DNA of 64,000 nucleotides from Mycolicibacter sp. MU0083 (GCF_963378075.1 NZ_OY726394.1:4092001-4156000); one strand, 5' to 3'; shown: positions 31,587 to 40,578, numbered from the stretch's first letter. A program made the numbers and translations. Notes: a model not told the origin generated them from the letters alone.

Positions 31587-32318
31587 ATGGACACCACGCT
31601 GCGGGAGCGGTGGGAGACGCTCCGGGCCCGCGTCGACGACGCCTGCCGTGCCGCCGGCCGCGATCCCGGCGAGGTGCGGGTGCTGCCGGTGAGCAAGACC
31701 TTCGGCCCCGACCTGATCCGGGAGGCGCTGGATCTGGGCCTGCACCGGTTCGGGGAGAACAAGGTCCAGGAGATCAAGGACAAGGCAGCGGTGTTCGGCA
31801 GCCAGGAGCCCGCTCCGGAGATCGACTGGGTGATGATCGGGCACCTGCAGACCAACAAGGCCGGGGTGGTGGCGCGGTTGGCCGCCGAGGTGCAATCACT
31901 GGACCGGCCCAAGCTGGCCGCGGCGCTGGATCGGCACCTGCGCGCCGAGAACCGGGCCATCGACGTGCTGGTGCAGATCAAGACTTCCGACGAGCCCAGC
32001 AAGTACGGCCTGGAACCCGACCTGCTGCTGCCCTTCCTCGACGAGCTGGCGGGCTACCCAACGCTGCGGGTCCGGGGGTTGATGACGCTGGCCATCAACA
32101 CCACCGACCCGCAGCGGGTCCGCGGTTGTTTCGCCCGGTTGCGGCGGTTGCGCGACACCGCCGCCGAGGCCGGCCACGATCTGCCGCGGCTGTCGATGGG
32201 GATGAGCGGTGATTTCGCGTTGGCGATCACCGAAGGGGCGACCGAGGTGCGGATCGGGACGTCGTTGTTCGGCGCCCGACCCTACCCCGATTCCTACTAC
32301 TGGCCCGAGAAGAACTAA
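31587..32318 (+). CDS. YggS/PROSC-type PLP homeostasis protein
   Basis: 243 residues. The PLP-binding Lys is in LPVSKTFGPDLIREA, and RFGENKVQEIKDKA, WVMIGHLQTNKAG and LSMGMSGDFALAI are family signatures. It buffers free pyridoxal phosphate in the cytoplasm. Mycobacteria also have a copy in the division cluster (Rv2148c); this one lies between rraA and ethA, where M. tuberculosis has none, and is probably a paralogue. Only 5 bp follow rraA; the 3' end overlaps the convergent ethA by 4 bp. Confidence 0.9.
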   Translation: MDTTLRERWETLRARVDDACRAAGRDPGEVRVLPVSKTFGPDLIREALDLGLHRFGENKVQEIKDKAAVFGSQEPAPEIDWVMIGHLQTNKAGVVARLAAEVQSLDRPKLAAALDRHLRAENRAIDVLVQIKTSDEPSKYGLEPDLLLPFLDELAGYPTLRVRGLMTLAINTTDPQRVRGCFARLRRLRDTAAEAGHDLPRLSMGMSGDFALAITEGATEVRIGTSLFGARPYPDSYYWPEKN

Positions 32319-33784
32319 GCGTTCACCGCGGCGCGGTGCTTGCTGAACTTCAGCGACTTCTCGTCGACCTTGCCGTGCCGGATCAGCCGCAGGTCCAGCA
32401 GGTAGTTCTGCTTGAGCCGCCACGGCGCCTCCGAACCCGACCGCGGCAGGTCGTCCATCGCCCGGCGGAAGTAGCCGGGGCTGAAGTCCATGAACGGCTC
32501 TTCCTTCACCGCGGCACCGGGGTGCTGCGGCTCGACCCGGTCGTAACCGTGCTCGTCCATGTAGTTGAGCACCCGGCAGACGAATTCCGATACCAGGTCG
32601 GCCTTGAGGGTCCACGACGCGTTGGTGTAGCCGAAGGTGACGGCGGCGTTGGGCACCCCGGAGAACATCAGGCCCTTGTAGGTCATGGTCTTGGGCAGGT
32701 CGATCGGCTCGCCGTTGCGCAGCAGGGTGGCGCCACCGAGCAGCTGCATGTTCAGGCCGGTCGCGGTGATGATGATGTCGGCGTCGAGTTCCTGGCCGGA
32801 GTTCAGCCGGATGCCGGTCTTGGTGAAGGTGTCGATGGTGTCGGTGACGACGTCGGCCTTACCGTCGCGGATGGTCTTGAACAGGTCGCCGTTGGGGGCC
32901 AGACACAGTCGCTCGTCCCACGGGTTGTAGCGGGGCCCGAAGTGCTTCTGCACGTCGTAACCCTCGGGCAGCCGATGCTTGGCCATGGTCAGCAGGGTCT
33001 TGCGCATGTACTTCGGGAACTTGCGGGCCAGCTGGTATTGCGCGGTGGAGAAGCCGATGGCCTTCCAGCGGTTGACGAAGTGCGCGAGCTTGTCCGGCAG
33101 GAACCGGTTGGCCTGCACCGCGACCGGGTCCACCAGGGGCAGTGCGCCGACGTAGGTCGGGGAGCGCTGCAGCATGGTGACGTGGCCGGCGCCGGAGTTG
33201 GCCAGTGCGGGGATCAGGGTCACCGCGGTGGCGCCACTGCCGATGACGACGATCTTCTTGCCCGCGTAGTCGAGGTCTTCGGGCCAGTGCTGCGGGTGCA
33301 CGATGGTGCCGCCGAAGTCGTCCGAACCGGGGAACTCCGGCGAGTAGCCCTGCTCGTAGTTGTAGTAGCCGCTGCAGGCGAAGACGAACGACGCGGTGAT
33401 CTGCTGCTGTTCGCCGTTGTTGTCGACGGTGACGGTCCACAGGTTGTCGGCATCGGACCAGTCGGCCGAGGTGACCTTGTGCCGGTAGCGGATGTTCTTG
33501 TCGATGCCGTTCTCGGTGGCGGCCTCGTTGATGTAGTTCCAGATCGATGCCCCGTCGGCGATGCTCTGGGCGGAGCGCCACGGCTTGAACCGGAAGCCGA
33601 GGGTGAACATGTCCGAGTCCGACCGGATGCCGGGGTATTTGAACAGATCCCAGGTGCCGCCGAGGTTCTCCCGGCCTTCCAGGATGACGTAGCTCTTGTT
33701 CGGGCAGCGGTCCTGCAGGTGCCAGGCCGCGCTGATGCCGGAGATGCCGGCACCGACGATCACAACATCGAAGTGTTCAGTCAT
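32315..33784 (-). CDS. ethA: EthA-type FAD monooxygenase (Baeyer-Villiger), copy 1
   Basis: 489 residues, the exact EthA length. FAD motif VVIVGAGISGISAAWHL at residues 7-23, NADPH motif VVIGSGATAVTLIPAL, and the Baeyer-Villiger signature FGGTIVHPQHWP are all intact. ATATGLN and YTNASWTLKADL are strongly EthA-like. In M. tuberculosis EthA activates the pro-drug ethionamide and makes Baeyer-Villiger products from ketones. It follows rraA/yggS as Rv3854c follows Rv3853, but a PGRS gene and a second ethA separate it from ethR. An EthR-type operator precedes it (33794-33845). Confidence 0.92.
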   Translation of the reverse strand: MTEHFDVVIVGAGISGISAAWHLQDRCPNKSYVILEGRENLGGTWDLFKYPGIRSDSDMFTLGFRFKPWRSAQSIADGASIWNYINEAATENGIDKNIRYRHKVTSADWSDADNLWTVTVDNNGEQQQITASFVFACSGYYNYEQGYSPEFPGSDDFGGTIVHPQHWPEDLDYAGKKIVVIGSGATAVTLIPALANSGAGHVTMLQRSPTYVGALPLVDPVAVQANRFLPDKLAHFVNRWKAIGFSTAQYQLARKFPKYMRKTLLTMAKHRLPEGYDVQKHFGPRYNPWDERLCLAPNGDLFKTIRDGKADVVTDTIDTFTKTGIRLNSGQELDADIIITATGLNMQLLGGATLLRNGEPIDLPKTMTYKGLMFSGVPNAAVTFGYTNASWTLKADLVSEFVCRVLNYMDEHGYDRVEPQHPGAAVKEEPFMDFSPGYFRRAMDDLPRSGSEAPWRLKQNYLLDLRLIRHGKVDEKSLKFSKHRAAVNA

Positions 33785-33793
33785 GGCGACAGG

Positions 33794-33845
33794 CTATCAA
33801 CGGTGTGTCGAGCCGGTCAACACCCTGTTGACTATCTCGACGCGA
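33794..33845. promoter_or_regulatory. EthR-operator-like repeats upstream of ethA copy 1
   Basis: Alternating TCGA(C) and GTTGA(C/T) half-sites, read on the gene strand, at 33837-33841, 33827-33832, 33816-33821, 33806-33811 and 33795-33801. The core GTCAACACCCTGTTGAC is a perfect 6-bp dyad. Pattern and spacing resemble the ~55-bp EthR operator of M. tuberculosis as I recall it. Confidence 0.6.
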
Positions 33846-33872
33846 CGTAGACGACGTTTGCGCCGAAAACCA

Positions 33873-33907
33873 GGAGAGCCCCACACGCCAGGCGTGTGGG
33901 GCTCTCC
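33873..33907 (-). terminator. Intrinsic terminator of the PGRS gene
   Basis: GGAGAGCCCCACACGCC (33873-33889) pairs perfectly with 33891-33907 (17 bp; loop formed from the central bases). On the minus strand TGGTTTTC follows. It lies 13 bp after the PGRS stop and separates it from ethA copy 1. Confidence 0.85.
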
Positions 33908-33920
33908 CGAATTGTCGAAC

Positions 33921-36758
33921 TTATGCGCCGTCGTTGCCGTCGGCGCCGTTGCTGCCGTTGGTCGCGCCGGTGCCGCCGGTGGCACCCGCGCCACCGTTGA
34001 TCTCACCGTCGTGGGCGCCGATGGATCCCGGACCGGTCGGCAGGTCGGGGGTGATGACCGTGCCGCCCTCACCGCCGGTACCACCGGTGCCGTTGGCCGC
34101 GTCGCCGACGCCGCCGTTGCCACCGTCCCCGCCGTCACCGCCCTGGGCGTTGTCGACCGGACCCGAGGTGCTGGTGGTGCCGTTGCTGATGCTCGACGGC
34201 GGAGCACCCGGGCCGGGGTAGCCCCAGCGGATGTCGCTACCGTCGCCACCGTTACCGCCGGCACCGCCGTCACCACCGACGCTGCCGTCGCCGATGCCGT
34301 CGCCGCCGTCACCACCGGCGCCACCCTGGCCACCGTTGGAACCGGCCGCGAAGTCGTCGTTGCCGCCGTCACCGCCATTACCGCCGTTACCGGCGACGAA
34401 GCCGTCGCCACCGTTACCACCGGCGCCACCGGCACCGGCGATGTTGGCCGGGTTACCCAGGCTGGTGTTACCGGCGCTGTCGATGTACCCGGTGTCGGTG
34501 AGGTCGCCACCGCTGCCACCGGTACCACCCGTGCCGCCGTTACCACCGTTACCGGCGTTGCCGCCGGCACCGTTGGCCGTGCCGGCACCGGCCGCGCCGC
34601 CGCTACCGCCGTCGCCGCCGGCGCCGCCCTGACCGCCGATACCGATGTTGTGCACCTGCTCCGGGTGTCCGAGGTCGTCCCCGTGCGTGGTGTAGCCCCC
34701 GACACCGCCGTCGGCGCCGTTACCACCGGCCGCACCGTTACCGCCGTCGGTGCCCACACCGTTCTCGCCGCCACCGGCGCCACCGGCGCCACCGTTACCA
34801 CCCTGGCCACCGCTACCGCCGGCCTGGCCATCGGACGCAGCGTCGAACGCCGACGTGGTGCCGACACCGTCGGTGCCCTTTGCACCGTCACCACCGATGG
34901 CACCGTTACCGGCCACACCGCCGTCGCTGTCGGTGCCCGCCGTGCCGTTGGCCGACGCACCGCCGGCCGCACCGTTACCGGCGTCGCCACCGGAACCGCC
35001 GTTGCCGCCGTTGGCACCCGCGACGGTGGCGTTGGCACCCGCACCGCCGTCGGCGCCGTTGCCGGCCAGACCCGCGTTACCGGCGACGTTCTCGTCCAGC
35101 TCACCGGAGTCACCGCCGGCACCGGCGTTACCGCCGTTACCGCCGTTGGTGCCGTTCAGGTCGTTCGCGGTACCGGCCGCACCCTCGACACCGTTGCCAC
35201 CGGCGCCACCGTTGCCACCGTTGCCCCACTTACCGCCGTTACCACCGGCGCCACCGGAACCACCGGAGGTCCCGGCGGCCGCGTTGGCGTCGGCCGCCGC
35301 GTCGTAACCGGCGCCACCCTGGCCACCGTTGCCGGAGACGATCGCGGTGATGGTGCCGTCGGCACCGGCCGCGCCGTCGTCGGCCTTGCTGTCGCCCGTG
35401 CCGGCACCCACGCCGCCCGCGCCGCCGAGGCCCGCGGCGTCACCGGGGTCGCCGCCGTTACCGGCGTTGCCGCCGTCGGGGTTGTCCGCGGTGCCGGCCG
35501 CACCGTTGCCGCCGTTGCCACCGAGGCCGACGTCGCCGCCCTTGCCACCGTTGCCGCCGACACCGTTGGCACCGGCCGAACCGCTGCCTTCCTTGAAGTT
35601 CAGGCCGGCCGCGCCGCCGTTACCGCCGACGCCACCGTTACCGCCGGCGCCGCCGTCGCCACCGTCGGTGCCGTTGCCGTCGCCGGTTTCGAAGTCACCG
35701 TCTTCACCGTTGGCACCGGCGCCGCCGGTACCGCCCTGGCCGCCGGCGCCACCGGCGCCACCGTTACCGCCGTTGCCGAAGATCTCGCCACCGAGACCAC
35801 CGGTGCCGCCGTTACCACCGGCAGCACCCTCGCCGCCGATCGTGCCGTTGCCGTTGGCGTCGGTCTCGCCCGCCAGTCCCTGGCCGCCGACGCCACCGGC
35901 GCCACCGTTACCGCCGTTACCGGTGTGCGGACCGGCGTTACCACCGTTGCCGCCGTTACCACCGGCGGTGGCCGCGTTGTCGAGGGTTCCGTCCAGGCCG
36001 GCGCCGCCGATACCGCCGTCGCCACCGTTGCCGATGCCCCAGTAGCCCGCGGCGTCGCCGCCGTTGCCGCCGTTGCCGGCCAGCACCACGGTGCCGTCGC
36101 CGTCGACGAACGCGTTGCCACCGTTGCCACCCAGGCCGCCGTAGCCCATCCACGAGCCACCGGCGCCACCGTCACCGCCGGAACCGGCGTAGAGCACACC
36201 GTCGACGTCCACGGTCACACCCGCGGCCGCGTCGCCACCGGTACCTCCGTTGCCGATGAAGCCGGCCGCGCCGCCGTCGGAGCCGTCCAGGCCGTTGCCG
36301 CCGTCACCGAACCAGGCGCCACCGTTCTGGGCGGCGACCAGGTCACCGTCGTCGTTGAGATAGGCGTCGGAACCGTTGCAGATCACGCCACAGGAGTCCG
36401 CGGTGGCGAACATGTCGTTGAGCGGGGCGAGCATCGCGACGAAGTCGTCGTCGCCGAGCATCTCCTGCATCGGGTTGTAGATCGACTGGAACACGATGTC
36501 GTCGAAGTTCGTCCAGGCCTCGGAGTCACCGACGAACAGGCCGCCCCAGTCGATGTCGCTGAAGTCGGCGGCACCGGGAACCCCGGTCTCGACGCCGGCG
36601 TCGAACAACCCGAACGGGTCCAGCCAGTCGAAGTCCGCCTGCGCCGGAGCGGCCGCCAGCGGCGACATCCCGAGCGCCAGGAACGCGCCGACCGACGACA
36701 CCGCGCCGATCAACCTACGACTAGTCCGCGCCCCTCGGCGGTGCTGACGATCTGACAT
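33921..36758 (-). CDS. Secreted PGRS-repeat protein without PE domain
   Basis: 945 residues. Residues 1-41 are a Sec signal peptide (RRLIGAVSSVGAFLALGMSPLAAAPAQA). Residues ~42-140 form a non-repetitive domain with two Cys (123, 127, in DSCGVICNG). From ~145 to the end the sequence is Gly-rich, dominated by GGxGGxGG, GNGGxGG and many Asp/Asn (GGxGxD), which resemble calcium-binding PGII/beta-roll PGRS repeats. No C-terminal catalytic domain follows. The N-terminal domain pattern echoes that of the PGRS hydrolase at 18576-20834. AGGGGA precedes ATG 36758. Likely surface-exposed; function unknown. Confidence 0.85.
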   Translation of the reverse strand: MSDRQHRRGARTSRRLIGAVSSVGAFLALGMSPLAAAPAQADFDWLDPFGLFDAGVETGVPGAADFSDIDWGGLFVGDSEAWTNFDDIVFQSIYNPMQEMLGDDDFVAMLAPLNDMFATADSCGVICNGSDAYLNDDGDLVAAQNGGAWFGDGGNGLDGSDGGAAGFIGNGGTGGDAAAGVTVDVDGVLYAGSGGDGGAGGSWMGYGGLGGNGGNAFVDGDGTVVLAGNGGNGGDAAGYWGIGNGGDGGIGGAGLDGTLDNAATAGGNGGNGGNAGPHTGNGGNGGAGGVGGQGLAGETDANGNGTIGGEGAAGGNGGTGGLGGEIFGNGGNGGAGGAGGQGGTGGAGANGEDGDFETGDGNGTDGGDGGAGGNGGVGGNGGAAGLNFKEGSGSAGANGVGGNGGKGGDVGLGGNGGNGAAGTADNPDGGNAGNGGDPGDAAGLGGAGGVGAGTGDSKADDGAAGADGTITAIVSGNGGQGGAGYDAAADANAAAGTSGGSGGAGGNGGKWGNGGNGGAGGNGVEGAAGTANDLNGTNGGNGGNAGAGGDSGELDENVAGNAGLAGNGADGGAGANATVAGANGGNGGSGGDAGNGAAGGASANGTAGTDSDGGVAGNGAIGGDGAKGTDGVGTTSAFDAASDGQAGGSGGQGGNGGAGGAGGGENGVGTDGGNGAAGGNGADGGVGGYTTHGDDLGHPEQVHNIGIGGQGGAGGDGGSGGAAGAGTANGAGGNAGNGGNGGTGGTGGSGGDLTDTGYIDSAGNTSLGNPANIAGAGGAGGNGGDGFVAGNGGNGGDGGNDDFAAGSNGGQGGAGGDGGDGIGDGSVGGDGGAGGNGGDGSDIRWGYPGPGAPPSSISNGTTSTSGPVDNAQGGDGGDGGNGGVGDAANGTGGTGGEGGTVITPDLPTGPGSIGAHDGEINGGAGATGGTGATNGSNGADGNDGA

Positions 36759-37017
36759 GCGATTTCCCCTCTGTCGACTCCGGAGCCACCGTCATGGCAA
36801 TCAGCGGTGGGAGCATTTTTCATGCTGCGTTAAGTCGAACTGAAGGTAACAAAAGAGGAGTTAAGTTGTCCATTTTCCATATTTAACGGCTGGTGAACAT
36901 ACCGCGAGTCATATATGAAGCGGCTGTACATACCCACCGGGCAGCGGCCGCGGCCGCCGTGCGATACCGCCGTCCCCGCGAGCGGCCTGCGCCACCGCAG
37001 GGCGTCGCAGCTACCGA

Positions 37018-38469
37018 TCAGGCGAACCGCAGATGCCGACGATCGATCGCGTAATACCTGATCAGGACCGTGTCCAGCAGGTAGTTCTCATGCAACCGCC
37101 ACGGATGCCGCGAGCTCGCCCGCGGCAGCTCCCCGAGCCCCCGGAGCACATAACCGGAGAGCTGCGCGACCATCGGGCGACGTGGGACGCCCGGTTCTGG
37201 TTCCTGAGGAATGACGGTAGCGCATCCACGCGAGTCCAGGTGATTCAGGACCCGGCAGACGAACCCCGAAACTAAGTCCGCCTTCAGGGTCCACGACGCG
37301 TTGCCGTAGCCCAGGGTAAAGGCGAAGTTCGGCACCCCGCTCAGCATCATCCCGCGATAGGCGACCGTGTCGGCGAGACGGATCGGCACCCCGTTGCGGC
37401 ACAGCTGCGCCCCGCCGAGCAGTCGCAGATTCAGCCCGGTCGCGGTGACGATCAGGTCGGCGGGCACCTCGACCCCGGAGCGCAGCCGGATCCCGGCGGC
37501 GGTGAACCGCTCGATCTCGCCGGTGGCGACATCGGCCCGCCCGGCGCTGAGCGCCGCGAAGAGGTCGCCGTCGGGCGCCAGGCACAATCGCTGGTCCCAG
37601 GGCTGGTAGCGCGGACCGAAGTGGGTGCCGACATCGAAGTCCGCGGGCAGGCGGCGCCGCGCCATCGCCTGCAGCGCCCGGCGCATGATCGCCGGGAACC
37701 GGCGGCTGGCCTGGTAGACGCCGACCTGTCCGACGATGTAGCCCCAGCGGTTCAGCGCGGCCGCCAGTCGTGCCGGCAGCAACCGGTTCAGCCGTCGCGC
37801 CATCGGATCGACCGACCGCAGCAGCCCGATATAACCCGGGGACCGCTGGACCATGGTGACGTGGCCCGCTCCCGCCTCCACCAGCGCCGGGATCAGGGTC
37901 ACCGCGGTGGCGCCCGACCCGATCACCGCGATCTTCTTACCGGTGCAGTCCAAACCGGCCGGCCAGTGCTGCGGGTGGATCAGCGGCCCGGCGAAGTCCT
38001 CGGCGCCCGGGAACTCCGGCGCACAGGGGTGCTGGTAGTCGTAGTAACCGCTACAGGCGACCAGGAATCCGCAACTGATCTCGACGGTTTCGCCGTCGCG
38101 CTGCACGGTCAGGCGCCACACCGCGTCGGCGTCGCTCCAGTCGGCCGCCACCAACCGGTGGCCGTAGCGGATGTGCGCGTCGATGCCGTTCTCCTCGACG
38201 GTCTCGCGCAGATAGTTCAGGATCGTGGCACCGTCGGCGATCGTGGTGTCCGCCGTCCACGGCTTGAACCGGAAGGCGTAGCTGAACATGTCCGAGTCCG
38301 AACGCACACCGGGATAGCGGAACAAATCCCAGGTGCCGCCCAGGTCGGCGCGGCACTCCAGGACGGCGTAAGTCTTCGCCGGGCAGTGCCGTTGCAGGTG
38401 CCACGCAGCGCTGATGCCGGACAGCCCGGCGCCGACGACCACGACGTCGAGGTGTTCGGCCACGGGCAT
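37018..38469 (-). CDS. EthA-type FAD monooxygenase, copy 2 (adjacent to ethR)
   Basis: 483 residues. FAD motif VVVVGAGLSGISAAWHL, NADPH motif AVIGSGATAVTLIPAL and Baeyer-Villiger signature FAGPLIHPQHWP are present. It is clearly homologous to copy 1 along its whole length but more diverged at the C-terminus. Divergent from ethR across a short operator region, the classical ethA/ethR arrangement. Which copy is the functional orthologue of EthA is not decidable by eye: this one has the position, copy 1 has the length and the better-preserved operator. Confidence 0.9.
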   Translation of the reverse strand: MPVAEHLDVVVVGAGLSGISAAWHLQRHCPAKTYAVLECRADLGGTWDLFRYPGVRSDSDMFSYAFRFKPWTADTTIADGATILNYLRETVEENGIDAHIRYGHRLVAADWSDADAVWRLTVQRDGETVEISCGFLVACSGYYDYQHPCAPEFPGAEDFAGPLIHPQHWPAGLDCTGKKIAVIGSGATAVTLIPALVEAGAGHVTMVQRSPGYIGLLRSVDPMARRLNRLLPARLAAALNRWGYIVGQVGVYQASRRFPAIMRRALQAMARRRLPADFDVGTHFGPRYQPWDQRLCLAPDGDLFAALSAGRADVATGEIERFTAAGIRLRSGVEVPADLIVTATGLNLRLLGGAQLCRNGVPIRLADTVAYRGMMLSGVPNFAFTLGYGNASWTLKADLVSGFVCRVLNHLDSRGCATVIPQEPEPGVPRRPMVAQLSGYVLRGLGELPRASSRHPWRLHENYLLDTVLIRYYAIDRRHLRFA

Positions 38470-38496
38470 TCAGCCTAGCCAACGGGTCGGCAAAAT

Positions 38497-38535
38497 CTTT
38501 CGACATGCTGTTGATTTTCTCGACACCGTGTAAAC
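38497..38535. promoter_or_regulatory. EthR-operator-like repeats between ethA copy 2 and ethR
   Basis: TCGACA (38500-38505), GTTGAT (38510-38515) and TCGACA (38520-38525), followed by GTGTAAAC, repeat the half-site alternation seen upstream of ethA copy 1. It lies 8-47 bp before the ethR start and 27 bp before ethA copy 2. Confidence 0.6.
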
Positions 38536-38543
38536 TACCGGCT

Positions 38544-39182
38544 GTGACCAGCCCCGTCCCGACCGCCAGTCGTAGCCGTCGCGCCAAGCGCCCCTCCGGC
38601 GACGACCGCGAGCAGGCCATTCTGGCCACCGCCGAGCGCCTGCTGGAGCAGCGTTCGCTCGGCGAGATCTCGGTGGACGACCTGGCCAAGGGCGCCGGCA
38701 TCTCGCGGCCGACGTTCTACTTCTACTTCAAATCCAAGGACGCGGTGCTGCTCTCGCTGCTCGAGCCGATGATCGCGGCCGCCGACTCGGAGTTCGTCGG
38801 GGCGGTGCAGCGGTTGCCGGCCGACCCGCGCCGGGTCTGGCGCGGCGGCATCAAGGCGTTCTTCACCGCGTTCGGTTCGCATCGGGCGATCGCCCGCGCC
38901 GGCACCGAGGCGCTGGCCACCAGCGCGGAGTTCCGGGCGATGTGGAACGGCTTCATGCAACGCTGGATCGAGCAGACCGCGGCCCTGATCCGCGCCGAAC
39001 GCGACCGCGGCGCGGCGCCGCACACCATCGACGCCCTGCACCTGGCCACCGCGCTGAATCAGATGAACGAGCGCACCATGATGGCGACGCTGGCCGGCGA
39101 GCAGTCCGCGCTCCCGCACGACGACGTGGTCAACACCCTGGCCCACATCTGGGTCACCAGCATCTACGGCGAAGCGTCCTGA
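38544..39182 (+). CDS. ethR: TetR-family repressor EthR
   Basis: 212 residues from GTG 38544; an in-frame ATG at 38505 lies inside the operator and is unlikely. RPSGDDREQAILATAERLL, SVDDLAKGAGISRPTFYFYF and the C-terminal LAHIWVTSIYGEAS closely match M. tuberculosis EthR. The ligand channel residues are mostly hydrophobic or aromatic as expected. It represses ethA by cooperative binding of several dimers. Two operator-like regions in this window suggest it controls both ethA copies. Confidence 0.93.
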   Translation: MTSPVPTASRSRRAKRPSGDDREQAILATAERLLEQRSLGEISVDDLAKGAGISRPTFYFYFKSKDAVLLSLLEPMIAAADSEFVGAVQRLPADPRRVWRGGIKAFFTAFGSHRAIARAGTEALATSAEFRAMWNGFMQRWIEQTAALIRAERDRGAAPHTIDALHLATALNQMNERTMMATLAGEQSALPHDDVVNTLAHIWVTSIYGEAS

Positions 39183-39208
39183 TCCCCGGCGGCGCCGCGA
39201 GCGGCCGG

Positions 39209-39637
39209 TCAGAACTCCCCGACGCCGAATCCGGCCAGTAACACCGCGAAGCCGCCGATCTCACCGAGGATGAGCAACACCATCCCGGCGTGCAACCGCC
39301 AGGTCGGTGTCTCGAACTGATTGGTGGTGTCGCGCAACGCGCCGTGCAGCATGTAGCTGCCGATCGCGGTGACGAAGAAGAACACGATGACCATCGCGGC
39401 GACCATGTTCACCCAGGTGGGCCACGCGCTGAATTGGACGAACACCGCGACCAGCAGGGTCGCGAAGGAGTACATCAACGCCGCGCGGTGCGCGATGTCG
39501 ACGTAGACGTGCGCCCGGTGATTCTCCGAGGTCGCGATCTGCTGGTACTTCCATACCCCGAGCACCAGCGCGAGCAGGAAGATCAGCCCCGCCGACAGCA
39601 AGGTCACCTTGGTGTCGATGTCCAGAGTCACGGCCAC
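39209..39637 (-). CDS. Four-helix integral membrane protein, unknown
   Basis: 142 residues from GTG 39637. Four hydrophobic helices: ~10-28, ~52-72, ~78-97 and ~117-137. Charged residues between helices 1 and 2 include two His (NHRAHVYVDIAHRAAL), which could bind a metal, but no family is recognised. Convergent with ethR (26 bp gap). Not part of the M. tuberculosis ethR neighbourhood as I remember it. Confidence 0.75.
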   Translation of the reverse strand: MAVTLDIDTKVTLLSAGLIFLLALVLGVWKYQQIATSENHRAHVYVDIAHRAALMYSFATLLVAVFVQFSAWPTWVNMVAAMVIVFFFVTAIGSYMLHGALRDTTNQFETPTWRLHAGMVLLILGEIGGFAVLLAGFGVGEF

Positions 39638-39720
39638 CGGGTGATCTTACGTCGTGATCCGATCTTTCTCATCTCCGCGCCACCACCACCGGCGTCGCCG
39701 GCGGCGGATACCGTCGAGGC

Positions 39721-40578
39721 ATGCGTTTCGCGTTCAAGACCTCGCCGCAGAACACCACCTGGTCCGACATGCTGGCGGTCTGGCGGGCCGCGGACGACAT
39801 CGACGTCTACGAGTCCGGGTGGACCTTCGACCACTTCTACCCGATCTTCTCCGATCCGACCGGCCCGTGTCTGGAGGGCTGGACCACCCTGACCGCCCTG
39901 GCGCAGGCCACCACCCGACTCCGGGTGGGCACCCTGGTCACCGGGATCCACTACCGCCACCCCGCGGTGCTGGCCAACATGGCCGCGTCGCTCGACATCA
40001 TCTCCGGCGGCCGACTGGAGTTGGGCATCGGCGCGGGCTGGAACGAAGAGGAATCCGGGGCCTATGGCATCGAATTGGGCAGTATCCGGGAGCGTTTCGA
40101 CCGCTTCGAGGAGGCCTGCCAGGTGTTGGTCGGCCTGCTCAGCGCGGAGACCACGACTTTCTCCGGTGACTACTACCGGCTCACCGAGGCCCGCAACGAA
40201 CCCAAGGGCCCGCAGCGCCCGCACCCCCCGATCTGCATCGGCGGCAACGGCGAAAAACGCACCCTGAAGATCGCCGCCAAATACGCCCAGCACTGGAACT
40301 TCGTCGGCGGCACCCCCGCGGAGTTCGCCCGCAAGCGTGAGGTGCTGGCGCGGCACTGCGCCGATATCGGGCGCGATCCACAGGAGATCACCCTCTCGGC
40401 GCACCTGAGGCTGCAGCCCGACGGCGACTACCGCCGGCTGGTCGAGGAGGCCGCGGCACTGGGCGCCGAAGGCCTGGACCTGGCGATCGTGTATCTGCCG
40501 GTCCCGCACGACCCGGCGGTGCTGGAACCGTTGGCCGATGCGATCCGCGCCTCCGGACTACTGAGCACCGGCCGCTAG
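39721..40578 (+). CDS. LLM-class F420-dependent oxidoreductase
   Basis: 285 residues. Luciferase-like fold: GWTTLTALAQATTRLRVGTLVTG, LDIISGGRLELGIGAGWNEEE, and PPICIGGNGEKRTLKIAAKYAQHWN. The GxGAGWNxxE segment is typical of F420-binding members. It would transfer hydride from reduced F420 to an unknown substrate. CGAGG precedes ATG 39721. A weak GC-rich hairpin (CGGCGG/CCGCCG, 40596-40611) follows the stop. Confidence 0.88.
   Translation: MRFAFKTSPQNTTWSDMLAVWRAADDIDVYESGWTFDHFYPIFSDPTGPCLEGWTTLTALAQATTRLRVGTLVTGIHYRHPAVLANMAASLDIISGGRLELGIGAGWNEEESGAYGIELGSIRERFDRFEEACQVLVGLLSAETTTFSGDYYRLTEARNEPKGPQRPHPPICIGGNGEKRTLKIAAKYAQHWNFVGGTPAEFARKREVLARHCADIGRDPQEITLSAHLRLQPDGDYRRLVEEAAALGAEGLDLAIVYLPVPHDPAVLEPLADAIRASGLLSTGR

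Noticed and set aside
33921..36400. Dense short repeats that could be taken for a CRISPR array or satellite DNA
   Set aside because: The units are imperfect GGC-GG(N)-type codons of varying length in an open reading frame, without conserved repeats and unique spacers of fixed size.
33696..36755. 1019-codon Thr/Ala/Val-rich frame opposite the PGRS gene
   Set aside because: It is the mirror of the Gly-rich repeat. The sense frame has a signal peptide, Shine-Dalgarno and terminator; the antisense has none.
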